Positions 15,975-24,108 of a stretch of DNA of 41,189 nt are shown one piece after another. The notes beneath the pieces were generated by a model, which saw nothing but the letters and a program-made list of their open reading frames with translations, was not told where the DNA came from and searched no databases. Each line of letters starts with the position of its first letter. Position 1 is the first letter of the stretch. The translations under genes were made by a program, and so were the position numbers. The DNA is from UMGS172 sp045636945 (GTDB lineage Bacteria; Bacillota; Clostridia; Oscillospirales; Acutalibacteraceae): assembly GCA_045636945.1 (NCBI GenBank), contig JAZTYO010000030.1, positions 1-41,189 of the forward strand, in the 5' to 3' direction.

Positions 15975-16919
15975 TCACTTTTCGAAAGAACCTTTGAATA
16001 TTGTCTTTCTGAAATGGCTTGGAGTGTGTCCTGTCAGAGAATGGAAAACACGGCTGAAATACTGCGGATTGCTAAAGTCCAAGGCTTCTGAAATACTTGT
16101 GAAATCCTGATTTGTTTCGAGTATCAGCCGTTTGGCTTCTTCTATTTTCAAGAATTGGAAATAGTCGTTGATGGTCTTGCCTGTTTCCTTTTTAAAATGA
16201 CCGCAAACGTGTCCTCGACTGTAACCAACCTGCTTGCAGATGTCGTCAATATTGATCGACGAATAGACCTTCTTTTCAAGTATCTGAATAACGTTGGCAG
16301 TCACGTCGCTTTGTTGCTCGGTGTACTTAAAAAACACCCTTTCGGACAGATTTTCTTTGCGGAAGGATTTGATAATTTCCAAAAACAGTATTTCGATGTA
16401 GTTGACGTATATCTGTCGTTCAATATAAGGTGGTTTGGACTTCGGCTTGTTGAAATACCCGTTGATATCGTAAGCCTTTACGCCTGCATTAAAGGCAAGA
16501 GCCAAAATTTTTCGCTGTTCGGGTGTAATGCGGACAACCGTACGGGTGTTATCGGGAAAGTGTTCTCTCATCAATTCGGAATCGCAGAGAAAGGTTGAAA
16601 TAAAAATTGATGCCGAGTGAATGCCGTCGCAGTTGTTTTTATGGAGATAGTTTCGACCGTAGATAATGGCATCTCCGGTTCTTAATTCAACAGGATCGCT
16701 TTCGCTTGTTTCGAGATATGGCCCTTTTTCAACGAATATCAGTTCATATTCCAAATGATGTTCGCGTTGGTGGTCATGTGTGTACGTTGCAGGAAGTTCA
16801 AAATGTCGGCAGGTGTATACCGCTTCGATATTTATAGGGTTTTGCGGCATAGTATCTTCATTGTAATCGCCGCGAATCTGTTTTTCCGTATGCAGGTGGC
16901 TGTAACGCGGGTCGGGCAT
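15975..16919 (-). CDS. AraC-family transcriptional regulator with cupin sensor domain
   Basis: A 314-residue regulator. The N-terminal half resembles the AraC-like cupin sensor (HDHQREHHLEYELIFVEKG, then LRTGDAIIYGRNYLHKN at about residues 50-105). The C-terminal ~100 residues contain two helix-turn-helix motifs (INIDDICKQVGYSRGHVCGHFKKETG and the family signature SISEALDFSNPQYFSRVFHSLTGHTPSHFR). Such proteins usually sense a sugar or related ligand and activate nearby genes. GAGGTGAT precedes the ATG at 16919. It starts 9 nt after the HAD phosphatase gene, so the two form an operon. The target genes are not evident; no sugar transporter is near. Confidence 0.9.
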   Translation of the reverse strand: MPDPRYSHLHTEKQIRGDYNEDTMPQNPINIEAVYTCRHFELPATYTHDHQREHHLEYELIFVEKGPYLETSESDPVELRTGDAIIYGRNYLHKNNCDGIHSASIFISTFLCDSELMREHFPDNTRTVVRITPEQRKILALAFNAGVKAYDINGYFNKPKSKPPYIERQIYVNYIEILFLEIIKSFRKENLSERVFFKYTEQQSDVTANVIQILEKKVYSSINIDDICKQVGYSRGHVCGHFKKETGKTINDYFQFLKIEEAKRLILETNQDFTSISEALDFSNPQYFSRVFHSLTGHTPSHFRKTIFKGSFEK

Positions 16920-16928
16920 AATATCACC

Positions 16929-17639
16929 TCAACAATTTTTGTTAATGTATTCTATCAGCTCATTAAAGCCTCCGTGAGGGTAGTGGCTTATATCCTTGTT
17001 ATCTCTATTTATGAGGCAGTCGGTCAGCAAAAAGACCTTCATTCCAAGCGTTTCGGCAACCATATCCTCTGCTACGTCGTTGCCGACCATAAGGCATTCC
17101 TTGGGGTCAAGCCCTAATTTATCGGTTATCTCGGTATAATAAAGAGGGTTGGGCTTTGAACGGCAGGAATTGTCGTAGGTTGTATAAAGTATAAAGTCTG
17201 AAGGCTCAAGTCCTGCCCATCTGATTCGGTTTTCGGTTGCAACGGTAGGAAACAAGGGGTTGGTTGCAAGTATGGCTTTTACACCCTTGGATTTAAGCAG
17301 AGCGATAACCTCGGACGATTTTTCCGAGAATCCGCAGGCAGCCTTGGCATTGAGGAATTCGTTGGAATAAAACTCGTCAAGCCTAGGCTTGTCGTTTATG
17401 GCATCAGCGCCGTAGATACTGCAAAACGTGTCCCAAAAGACCTCACAGTTGGTCTTTTCGGAGGTGTTTTTTATCATAGCCGAAACGCACATCCAAATAC
17501 TTTTGGGGAAATCGGTCGGTGCATAGCCAAAGCTTGCGGCTTTGATAGTAAGGTGTTTGAAATAAAGCTCGGTGAACTTGTCCATATCCATAGGCAGCAA
17601 GGTGCCGTCAAGGTCAAAAAGTACAGTTTTTATAGCCAT
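16929..17639 (-). CDS. HAD-superfamily hydrolase (phosphatase)
   Basis: A 236-residue haloacid dehalogenase-type phosphatase. The motifs are in order: motif I VLFDLDGTLLP with the nucleophile Asp near the N-terminus, motif II ILATNPLFP, motif III Lys in SKPNPLYY, and motif IV MVGNDVAEDM. The alpha-helical cap between motifs I and II suggests subfamily I. The frame opens at TTG 17651, but ATG 17639 follows GGAG at the right spacing. It is the first gene of a two-gene operon with the AraC regulator. The substrate is probably a small phosphorylated metabolite, not identifiable here. Confidence 0.88.
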   Translation of the reverse strand: MAIKTVLFDLDGTLLPMDMDKFTELYFKHLTIKAASFGYAPTDFPKSIWMCVSAMIKNTSEKTNCEVFWDTFCSIYGADAINDKPRLDEFYSNEFLNAKAACGFSEKSSEVIALLKSKGVKAILATNPLFPTVATENRIRWAGLEPSDFILYTTYDNSCRSKPNPLYYTEITDKLGLDPKECLMVGNDVAEDMVAETLGMKVFLLTDCLINRDNKDISHYPHGGFNELIEYINKNC

Positions 17640-17673
17640 AAAAATCTCCAATTCACAATTAGTTTATACCTAT

Positions 17674-17703
17674 ATAATACAATACTTCCAATATCATTTT
17701 CAA
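17674..17703 (-). promoter_or_regulatory. Promoter of the HAD-AraC operon
   Basis: Minus-strand TTGAAA (17703-17698), 18 nt, TATTAT (17679-17674), 34 nt before the HAD start codon. Confidence 0.55.
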
Positions 17704-17752
17704 GAGAATTTTATATAATAATACAAAAATGTTGCAGTATAGTATAAGTGAC

Positions 17753-17788
17753 CAAAAAAATAACCGCCATACCTTTCGGTACGGCGGT
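17753..17788 (-). terminator. Terminator of the NhaC-family gene
   Basis: Stem ACCGCCGTACC / GGTATGGCGGT (minus strand; one mismatch) with a 4-nt loop, followed by TATTTTTTT on the minus strand. It lies about 20 nt after the transporter stop. A shorter T-run on the plus side may allow use in both directions. Confidence 0.85.
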
Positions 17789-17810
17789 TGATTTTTTGCA
17801 TAAATTACTA

Positions 17811-19610
17811 TTATGCTTTGGCCTTTTCACCGGTAATGAGTTTGATGATAAACAAAGTGCCGATCATAAGAACCAAGGAAATGGGCAGAACAATCATCCA
17901 ATTCTGGATAAAGCCTGCAATGATGTAGCAGAAGAACGAAACGCCTGCAACGGTAAGTGCATAGGGCAACTGGGTCGAAACGTGGTTGATGTGGTTGCAC
18001 TGACCACCTGCCGAAGCCATAATGGTGGTATCCGAAATAGGTGAGCAGTGGTCACCGCAAACAGCACCTGCCATACATGCCGAGATAGCAATAACTGCAA
18101 TCTCACCACCCTGATTGAATACGCTGAGAACGATAGGAATAAGGATACCGAAGGTTCCCCACGAAGTACCGGTTGCGAACGAAAGTCCGACAGCGATAAG
18201 GAAGATGATAGCAGGCAGGAAGTTCTGAAGGCCCATTGCAGAGGTCTGAATGAAGTCGGCAATGAAGATGTTTGCACCGATAGAATCGGTCATAGCCTTC
18301 AGAGTCCATGCACAGATAAGAATCATAATTGCAGGTACCATTGCCTTAAAGCCTTCGGGGATAGATTCCATACAAGCCTTGAAGGAAAGTACACGGCGGA
18401 GCATAAAGAATATGATTGCAAAGATAACGGCGAAGAAAGAGCCGTACATAAGACCTACCGAAGCATCACTGTTGGAGAATGCGTCGATGAAGTTCTCGCC
18501 CGAGAAGAAGCCACCCGAGTAAATCATACCGATAACGCAGGCGATAACGAGGAATACAACGGGAACGATAAGGTCACAAACGCGTCCTCTGGGGTTTTCG
18601 GGCAGAGCCTCAACAGCATCATGAACGCCTGTCGAGAACAAGTCGCCGTTCTTGGCGTTTTTCTCGTGCTTTTTCATAGGACCGTAGTCAAAGCCCGAAA
18701 CAGCAAGGAAGATAAGCATTGCAATGGTAAGCAATGCGTAGAAGTTGTAGGGGATAGCATGGATGAAGAGCGACATACCGCTGTCCTCACCTGCACCTGC
18801 GGCAAAGCCTGAAACTGCTGCTGCCCAAGAAGAAATAGGAGCGATGATACAAATAGGTGCCGCTGTCGAGTCGATTATGTAGGAAAGCTTTGCACGGGAA
18901 ATTTTGTGTTCATCGGCAACAGGACGCATAACCGAGCCAACGGTAAGGCAGTTGAAATAGTCGTCAATAAAGATCAGAACACCAAGAGCAATGGTGGCAA
19001 GCTGTGCGCCAATGCGAGATTTTATATGTTTGGTTGCCCAACGGCCGAATGCGGCAGAACCGCCAGCCTTGTTCATCATTGCGACCAAAGCACCGAGCAT
19101 TACAAGGAATACAAGGATACCAACGTTGTAGGAATCGGAGATAGAGGCGATAAAGCCGTCCGACAAAACGTGTGTAACGGTGCCTTCAAAGCCGAAGTTG
19201 GAATAAAGCAGACCGCCGGTCAAAATACCGATAAATAGGGAAGAATAAACCTCTTTGGTAATCAAGGCCAGAACAATGGCTATGACAGGCGGAAGCAATG
19301 ACCAAAAAGTTGAGAAGAAGGGGATGTTCTCACGAACTTTGCCGAGAGCTGTATCAAGGTTTTGGTCAAAGTTGGGGTCGGCATTGACGTTGGTATCATA
19401 AGCACCAACATACTCAAGTGCCGAATCGGAGTCGGACAAGTCGTACTCTACATCGTCAACGGTTACGATGTTCTGAGTGGCGCCAATGGTGGGGGCTTCA
19501 GCGTCTTCAGCTGCAGTTGCGGTGGTGAACATTGAAGTAATAGCAAAAACAACAAGGCACATCAAAGCAACAGTAACCCACACTTTGCGTCTTTTGGGTT
19601 GAAGTTTCAT
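17811..19610 (-). CDS. nhaC: NhaC-family antiporter, probable lysine transporter
   Basis: A 599-residue polytopic membrane protein of the NhaC Na+/H+ antiporter family. About twelve hydrophobic helices start near residue 100 (LLPPVIAIVLALITKEVYSSLFIGILTGGL). The family block GAVCGDHCSPISDTTIMASAG is near residue 535. Start: the frame runs further upstream, but ATG 19610 has GAGGAGG at proper distance. It has an unusual N-terminus: a signal-like segment (VTVALMCLVVFAITSMFTTATAAE) and about 65 acidic residues before the transport core. A lysine riboswitch precedes it. NhaC-type proteins under L-box control are known candidate lysine importers, so lysine uptake is more likely than pH homeostasis; this is inference from regulation. 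Confidence 0.9.
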   Translation of the reverse strand: MKLQPKRRKVWVTVALMCLVVFAITSMFTTATAAEDAEAPTIGATQNIVTVDDVEYDLSDSDSALEYVGAYDTNVNADPNFDQNLDTALGKVRENIPFFSTFWSLLPPVIAIVLALITKEVYSSLFIGILTGGLLYSNFGFEGTVTHVLSDGFIASISDSYNVGILVFLVMLGALVAMMNKAGGSAAFGRWATKHIKSRIGAQLATIALGVLIFIDDYFNCLTVGSVMRPVADEHKISRAKLSYIIDSTAAPICIIAPISSWAAAVSGFAAGAGEDSGMSLFIHAIPYNFYALLTIAMLIFLAVSGFDYGPMKKHEKNAKNGDLFSTGVHDAVEALPENPRGRVCDLIVPVVFLVIACVIGMIYSGGFFSGENFIDAFSNSDASVGLMYGSFFAVIFAIIFFMLRRVLSFKACMESIPEGFKAMVPAIMILICAWTLKAMTDSIGANIFIADFIQTSAMGLQNFLPAIIFLIAVGLSFATGTSWGTFGILIPIVLSVFNQGGEIAVIAISACMAGAVCGDHCSPISDTTIMASAGGQCNHINHVSTQLPYALTVAGVSFFCYIIAGFIQNWMIVLPISLVLMIGTLFIIKLITGEKAKA

Positions 19611-19640
19611 AAAGGTTTCCTCCTCAAAATTTTGAAAGAT

Positions 19641-19674
19641 AAAAGCCGTACCTACTAATACGAGCAGGTACGGC
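19641..19674 (-). terminator. Riboswitch-controlled terminator
   Basis: Minus-strand stem GCCGTACCTGCT / AGTAGGTACGGC with loop CGTATT, followed by TTTTATC. It lies between the lysine aptamer and the transporter ribosome site, as the off-state expression platform. Confidence 0.85.
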
Positions 19675-19698
19675 GAAATCAAACAAAAGTAAGATTAC

Positions 19699-19856
19699 GA
19701 TAGCACTCCACTCGATTATCGGTGACAGTACACGGTGTATTTCACCGTGTCCCAACCATAGCACCTCGGAAAAAGTTGTACGGTTTCGGCGGTGCTTCCT
19801 TTCGTGTGGGTGTTTCCGCACTTAATCACACTACTGATAAGAACCGCGCCTCTATC
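19699..19856 (-). ncRNA. Lysine riboswitch (L box)
   Basis: Read on the minus strand, this 158-nt RNA matches the L-box consensus in order: GATAGAGGCGCGG, AGTAGTG, GAAAGGAAGC, CACCGCCGAAAC, GGTTGGGACACGGTGAAA, ACTGTCACCGATAATCG and the 3' strand AGTGGAGTGCTATC, which pairs with the 5' GATAG to close P1. In known L boxes lysine binding favours the downstream terminator and lowers expression. It sits between a strong promoter and a terminator, upstream of the NhaC-family gene. Identification is by eye but rests on several separate conserved blocks. Confidence 0.93.
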
Positions 19857-19869
19857 TTTACTATTTTAC

Positions 19870-19898
19870 ATTATATACAAGATTTTTTACAAAATCAA
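19870..19898 (-). promoter_or_regulatory. Promoter of the lysine riboswitch transcript
   Basis: Minus-strand TTGATT (19898-19893), 17 nt, TATAAT (19875-19870). The predicted start is only a few bases before the aptamer, as expected. It lies about 70 nt downstream of the his operon end, where I see no good intrinsic terminator, so some readthrough from the his operon is possible. Confidence 0.8.
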
Positions 19899-19970
19899 GT
19901 AAAAACGACAAAAAACCGCTAAATCTGATATAAATGCTTTTCGCACAACCCCTTAAAGTGTTGTCTTATA

Positions 19971-20777
19971 TTATATCTTTTCAGCTTTCCAGCCGTCTTT
20001 TGTGAGGATATAGCGTTCACAAAACCCACATTCCTTGGCGATTTTCATTGCTGTGTCAAGGTGGTCACCCAGCCATTCTTTATTGTGGCAATCGCCGTTT
20101 ATCACGATTTTTCCACCGAGCCGGTTTATTTCTTTCAAAATAAACTGGTCGGGATAGGGTGTCGTGCGATAACCTCTTGTCATTGCACCAACGTTGATTT
20201 CAAAAAATCGGTCAAAGGGGATGAGTGCCTTAACTGCCTTTAATGCCGCGTTTTTGTAGCGGTCGGTCAAGGTTCTGGGGTGGGTTTCAAAAAACTTTGA
20301 AACAAGGTCGATATGACCGATGATATCGCAGTTCGTTTTGTTTACAACATCCTCAACCGTTTGAAAATATTCCTCTGAGAAGGTTTCAAAATCACCGTCA
20401 TACTGCTCAACGAGTACCTTTTCCAAGCCCTCGGGGTCAAGGTCAACAGGGAAAAGCACACCGTTTTTCTCGATGTTGTGCACCGAGCCGATAATATAAT
20501 CATAACCGTCACCGTAAGGCTTGGAATAATAATCCTGCTCAAGCCCTAAAAATATGTCGATTTTGTCCTTATATTCCTCTTTCAAAGCGGTAATCTCGAC
20601 TTTGTACTGTTCGGTACCCTCGGGGGTCATACTGTAAGGCTCGACCGACGGGTCGTAAGAATGACCCGTAAAGCCTAAGACTTGAAACCCATTTTTTATG
20701 GCTTCTTCAACCATCTCGCGAGGGCTGTCATTACCGTCGCAGTAGTTGGTGTGGGTGTGCAAATCAATCTTTGTCAC
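19971..20777 (-). CDS. hisJ: PHP-type histidinol-phosphatase
   Basis: A 268-residue PHP-family metal-dependent phosphatase converting histidinol phosphate to histidinol, the step before HisD. Metal motifs: DLHTHTNYCDGND at the N-terminus, GFTGHSYDP, GLEQDYY, SVHNI, IGHIDLV, and the C-terminal NGDCHNKEWLGDH. This matches the HisJ/HisK class of Firmicutes and not the HAD-type HisB-N, consistent with the monofunctional HisB upstream. It overlaps hisIE by 14 nt and is the last gene of the operon. Other PHP phosphoesterases look similar, but the context makes the role secure. Confidence 0.93.
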   Translation of the reverse strand: MTKIDLHTHTNYCDGNDSPREMVEEAIKNGFQVLGFTGHSYDPSVEPYSMTPEGTEQYKVEITALKEEYKDKIDIFLGLEQDYYSKPYGDGYDYIIGSVHNIEKNGVLFPVDLDPEGLEKVLVEQYDGDFETFSEEYFQTVEDVVNKTNCDIIGHIDLVSKFFETHPRTLTDRYKNAALKAVKALIPFDRFFEINVGAMTRGYRTTPYPDQFILKEINRLGGKIVINGDCHNKEWLGDHLDTAMKIAKECGFCERYILTKDGWKAEKI

Positions 20778-21432
20778 TTGCCATCTTCTCCTGCTTTATT
20801 TTGTGGTCGATAACATGACGTGAGGCCAATTCTTTTCTTATGTCGTTTACGGAAATACCGTTTTCAACCATCAGCACCATAACGTGATATGCCAAATCGG
20901 CAATTTCGTATACGGTTTCTTTCTTGTCGTGGTCCTTAGCGGCAATGATAACCTCGGTACACTCCTCGCCGACCTTTTTAAGAATCTTGTCAAGGCCCTT
21001 TGAAAAAAGATAGGTGGTGTAAGAGCCCTCGGGCATAGTTGCCTTTCGGCCTTCCAGCAACTCATAAAGCTGGTCCATTGAATATTCCGAAAGTTCATCG
21101 CTTTGCCATACGGTTTCGGTAAAGCAGGAATCGGTACCCTTATGGCAGGCAGGACCGTCCTTCTCAACCACAACGGTCAAAGCATCGCGGTCACAGTCGG
21201 CAGTAATAGATACAATGTGCTGATAGTTGCCACTGGTTTCACCTTTAAGCCACAATTCATGCCTTGAACGGCTGTAAAAACAGGTTAAGCCTTTCTCCAT
21301 CGAGATTTTAAGGCTTCCCTCGTTCATATAGGCAAGGGTCAAAACCTTTTTGGTGAAAGAATCAACGACGATGGCAGGGATAAGACCTTTTTCGTCAAAT
21401 TTAAGCTGAGAAATATCAAAATTTATATCCAT
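20764..21432 (-). CDS. hisI: Bifunctional phosphoribosyl-AMP cyclohydrolase / phosphoribosyl-ATP pyrophosphatase
   Basis: HisIE fusion of 222 residues, catalysing steps 2 and 3 of histidine synthesis. The N-terminal HisI domain carries the zinc residues in SITADCDRDAL and ACHKGTDSCFTETVW. The C-terminal HisE domain has the MazG-like motif KKVGEECTEVIIAAKD and ends VRKELASRH. The last bases overlap the PHP phosphatase gene by 14 nt, and the start is 2 nt after hisF, so translation is coupled. Confidence 0.96.
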   Translation of the reverse strand: MDINFDISQLKFDEKGLIPAIVVDSFTKKVLTLAYMNEGSLKISMEKGLTCFYSRSRHELWLKGETSGNYQHIVSITADCDRDALTVVVEKDGPACHKGTDSCFTETVWQSDELSEYSMDQLYELLEGRKATMPEGSYTTYLFSKGLDKILKKVGEECTEVIIAAKDHDKKETVYEIADLAYHVMVLMVENGISVNDIRKELASRHVIDHKIKQEKMASDKD

Positions 21433-21434
21433 AA

Positions 21435-22193
21435 TTATAACCTCACTAAAATATCGTTGCGCTTTAATTCTTGTTTAAGGTCTTGGATTTTTACCTCACC
21501 AAAATGGAAAATCGATGCGGCAAGACCTGCCGAAACCCTAGGGTCGGTCTTGAAAAGAGTTGTAAAATGGTCGATTCCGCCGGCACCTCCCGAAGCAATT
21601 ACGGGTACCTTTACGATATTGCAAACGGCACTTAACATTTCAAGGTCAAAGCCTTTTTTAACGCCGTCAGTGTCGATTGAGTTTACAACAACCTCGCCTG
21701 CGCCCATATTAACACAGCGTTTTATCCATTCAATGGCTTCCATTCCGGTGTTTTCACGTCCGCCCTTGGAAAAAACGGTGAATTTTCCGTCAACCCTTTT
21801 TATATCGGCCGACAAAACAACACACTGGTCGCCGTATTTTTTGGCGGCATCCTCGATAAGCTGTGGGTTGCGGATTGCACCCGAGTTTACACTGACTTTA
21901 TCGGCACCGCATTTGAGCACACGGTCAAAATCGTCGAGGGTGTTGATACCACCACCAACCGTCAAAGGAATGAAAATTTTTGAGGCAACCTCACGCAGAA
22001 TATCGGTGAAAAGCTGTCTGCCCTCAAAAGATGCGGTTATATCGTAAAAAACAAGCTCATCGGCACCGGTATTACTGTAATACTCTGCCAGACTCACGGG
22101 GTCGGAAACATCATTCAGACCCTCAAAATTTACACCTTTTACAACACGTCCGTTTTTAACGTCAAGGCAGGGGATGATTCTTTTGGTTATCAT
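21435..22193 (-). CDS. hisF: Imidazole glycerol phosphate synthase, cyclase subunit
   Basis: A 252-residue TIM-barrel subunit that uses ammonia from HisH to form imidazole-glycerol phosphate and AICAR. It has the usual features: N-terminal IIPCLDVKNGRVVKGVNF with the catalytic Asp, LTVGGGI, the SADIKRVDG strand, NSIDTDGVKKGFDLEM with the second catalytic Asp, and ASGGAGG. It overlaps hisA by 4 nt (ATGA). Half-barrel similarity to HisA is expected. Confidence 0.97.
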   Translation of the reverse strand: MITKRIIPCLDVKNGRVVKGVNFEGLNDVSDPVSLAEYYSNTGADELVFYDITASFEGRQLFTDILREVASKIFIPLTVGGGINTLDDFDRVLKCGADKVSVNSGAIRNPQLIEDAAKKYGDQCVVLSADIKRVDGKFTVFSKGGRENTGMEAIEWIKRCVNMGAGEVVVNSIDTDGVKKGFDLEMLSAVCNIVKVPVIASGGAGGIDHFTTLFKTDPRVSAGLAASIFHFGEVKIQDLKQELKRNDILVRL

Positions 22194-22903
22194 TTTGCCG
22201 CCTCCAATGCTTCATTCAGATTGATTGCGCCCGTGTAATAGGCCTTACCGATGATACATCCGTAGACGTTCATTTCGCGCAATGCCTTTACGTCGTCAAG
22301 GCTTGAAACACCGCCCGAGGCGGTAATGTTCATTGAGAATTTCTGTGACATTTCGCGGTACAACGGCAGGTTTGTGCCCTTCATTGCACCGTCCTTTGAA
22401 ACGTCGGTACAAATGACACAGGAAACACCCAAAGCCTGCATTTTTTCGCAGAACTCAAGTCCCGTAAACTGCGACTTTTCAAGCCAACCCTTGATAGCGA
22501 CAAAACCGTCCTTAATGTCAACGCCAACGGCAATTTTGTTACCGTACTTCTCAACGGCGGCCTTCAAAAAGGCCTCGTCATTAACTGCGGCGGTGCCTAA
22601 AATACAACGGTCAACACCTGCCAAGAGGTATTTTTCAACGGTTTCCATATTGCGGATGCCACCGCCGATCTCGATAAACAGATTGGTGGTTTCGCGAATT
22701 TTTTTAACGGTTTCAATATTGGGTGTATCACCGTTTTTGGCACCCTCAAGGTCAACCAAATGAATGTGAGTAGCACCAAGCCGTTCAAAATCGCGGGCAA
22801 CTGCCGAGGGGTCGTCGTTATAGACCGTCATCTTGTTATAGTCGCCTTTAAAAAGTCGGACAGCCTTACCGCCAACGATGTCAATAGCGGGGAAAATTAT
22901 CAT
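22190..22903 (-). CDS. hisA: ProFAR isomerase
   Basis: A 237-residue TIM barrel converting ProFAR to PRFAR. It has the N-terminal IIFPAIDIVGGKAVRLFKGDY with the catalytic Asp, EIGGGIRNMETVEKYL, the central VDIKDGFVAIKGW, and the CTDVSKDGAMKGTN motif with the second Asp. It overlaps hisH and hisF by 4 nt each. Confidence 0.97.
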   Translation of the reverse strand: MIIFPAIDIVGGKAVRLFKGDYNKMTVYNDDPSAVARDFERLGATHIHLVDLEGAKNGDTPNIETVKKIRETTNLFIEIGGGIRNMETVEKYLLAGVDRCILGTAAVNDEAFLKAAVEKYGNKIAVGVDIKDGFVAIKGWLEKSQFTGLEFCEKMQALGVSCVICTDVSKDGAMKGTNLPLYREMSQKFSMNITASGGVSSLDDVKALREMNVYGCIIGKAYYTGAINLNEALEAAK

Positions 22904-23520
22904 AATTCGCCGTCCTCCTCACAAAATGCTTTTAAGATATTAAGACCTACGTTACCGCTTTTTTCGGGGTGGAACTGGCAACCGTAAACGTTACCGTTTT
23001 GCACCGCGGCGGTGATTTGTATGCCGTATTCGGCCGAGGCGATCAGACTGTCATTGCAACCGTCGGCATAGTAAGAGTGAACAAAATAAACACAGTCGCC
23101 CTCGGAAACATACTTAAAAATAGGGGAGGGATTGTGGAATTTGAGGGCATTCCAGCCCATATGCGGAATGTCAAGGTTTTCGGGTATTCGACCCTTCATT
23201 GCAACAACCTTGCCCTTGATAAGACCAAGGCCTTTATGCACACCGTATTCGTAGCTTTCCTCAAAAAGCACCTGCATACCAAGGCATATGCCCATTATCG
23301 GTGTACCGCTTTTAGCCTTTTCGATAATGAGTTCATCAAGTCCGTTGTGGGACAGTTTTTTTCTTGCATCCTCGAATGCACCAACACCGGGGAGGATGAT
23401 TTTATCGGCTTTTTTTATGACGTCGGGATTGCCCGTGACGGTCACGTCGGCACCAACCGATTTTAACGACGAACAGAGTGAGAAAAGATTTCCCACTCCG
23501 TAATCTATTACTGCTATCAT
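22900..23520 (-). CDS. hisH: Imidazole glycerol phosphate synthase, glutaminase subunit
   Basis: Class I glutamine amidotransferase of 206 residues that feeds ammonia to HisF. The oxyanion strand and nucleophile region is PIMGICLGMQVLFEESYE with the catalytic Cys. The His-Glu pair is in YGCQFHPEKSGNVGL near the C-terminus. The ATG directly abuts the hisB stop codon with no gap; the ribosome site must lie inside hisB. Confidence 0.97.
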   Translation of the reverse strand: MIAVIDYGVGNLFSLCSSLKSVGADVTVTGNPDVIKKADKIILPGVGAFEDARKKLSHNGLDELIIEKAKSGTPIMGICLGMQVLFEESYEYGVHKGLGLIKGKVVAMKGRIPENLDIPHMGWNALKFHNPSPIFKYVSEGDCVYFVHSYYADGCNDSLIASAEYGIQITAAVQNGNVYGCQFHPEKSGNVGLNILKAFCEEDGEL

Positions 23521-24108
23521 TTAAAGTACACCCTTTGTGGAAGGAATTTCGTTAGAAAATTTGGGGTCGATGCTGACGGCATCTTTAAGTGACCTTGCAA
23601 CCGACTTAAAGGTACCCTCAATAATATGGTGGGTGTTTTTACCGTCAAACTGCTTGATGTGAAGGGTCAACTCGGCATTGCGGACAAAAGCCATAAAGAA
23701 CTCCTCAACCAGCTCGGTATCAAAGTCACCGACCTTTTCAGTAAGACCGAAAAACGAGCATTTAAGGAAGCTTCTGCCCGAAATGTCAACGGCCGAGAGG
23801 ATAAGAGCCTCGTCCATCGGTAAAATCATATTGCCGTAGCGGATGATGCCTTTTTTGTCACCCAAAGCCTGTTTAAAGCATTGGCCCAGCACAATGCCGA
23901 TATCCTCGGCGGTGTGGTGATAGTCAACCTCGGTGTCACCCTTGCAGGTAACGTTAAGGTCAAATCGACCGTGCTTGGCAAAAAGGGTCAGCATGTGGTC
24001 TAAAAATCCGCAACCTGTGTCGATTTTGGATCTGCCCTCACCGTCAAGGTTCAGGGTTATTTTAATATCGGTTTCGTTTGTTTTGCGGTCAATAGAGGCG
24101 GTTCTCAT
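23521..24108 (-). CDS. hisB: Imidazoleglycerol-phosphate dehydratase
   Basis: A monofunctional 195-residue IGPD with two metal-binding repeat halves: FLDHMLTLFAKHGRFDL with EVDYHHTAEDIGIVLG, and later NAELTLHIKQFDGKNTHHIIEGTFK. It has no fused histidinol-phosphatase domain, which explains the PHP phosphatase at the operon end. It overlaps hisC by 4 nt. Confidence 0.97.
   Translation of the reverse strand: MRTASIDRKTNETDIKITLNLDGEGRSKIDTGCGFLDHMLTLFAKHGRFDLNVTCKGDTEVDYHHTAEDIGIVLGQCFKQALGDKKGIIRYGNMILPMDEALILSAVDISGRSFLKCSFFGLTEKVGDFDTELVEEFFMAFVRNAELTLHIKQFDGKNTHHIIEGTFKSVARSLKDAVSIDPKFSNEIPSTKGVL

Noticed and set aside
17748..18812. Plus-strand ORFs opposite the NhaC-family gene
   Set aside because: Antisense to a clear transporter gene, rich in charged and His/Cys residues as expected for a mirror frame, and no start signals.
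19641..19898. T-box leader as an explanation for the region upstream of the NhaC-family gene
   Set aside because: No GGUGGNACCGCG T-box sequence is present, whereas several L-box blocks are.
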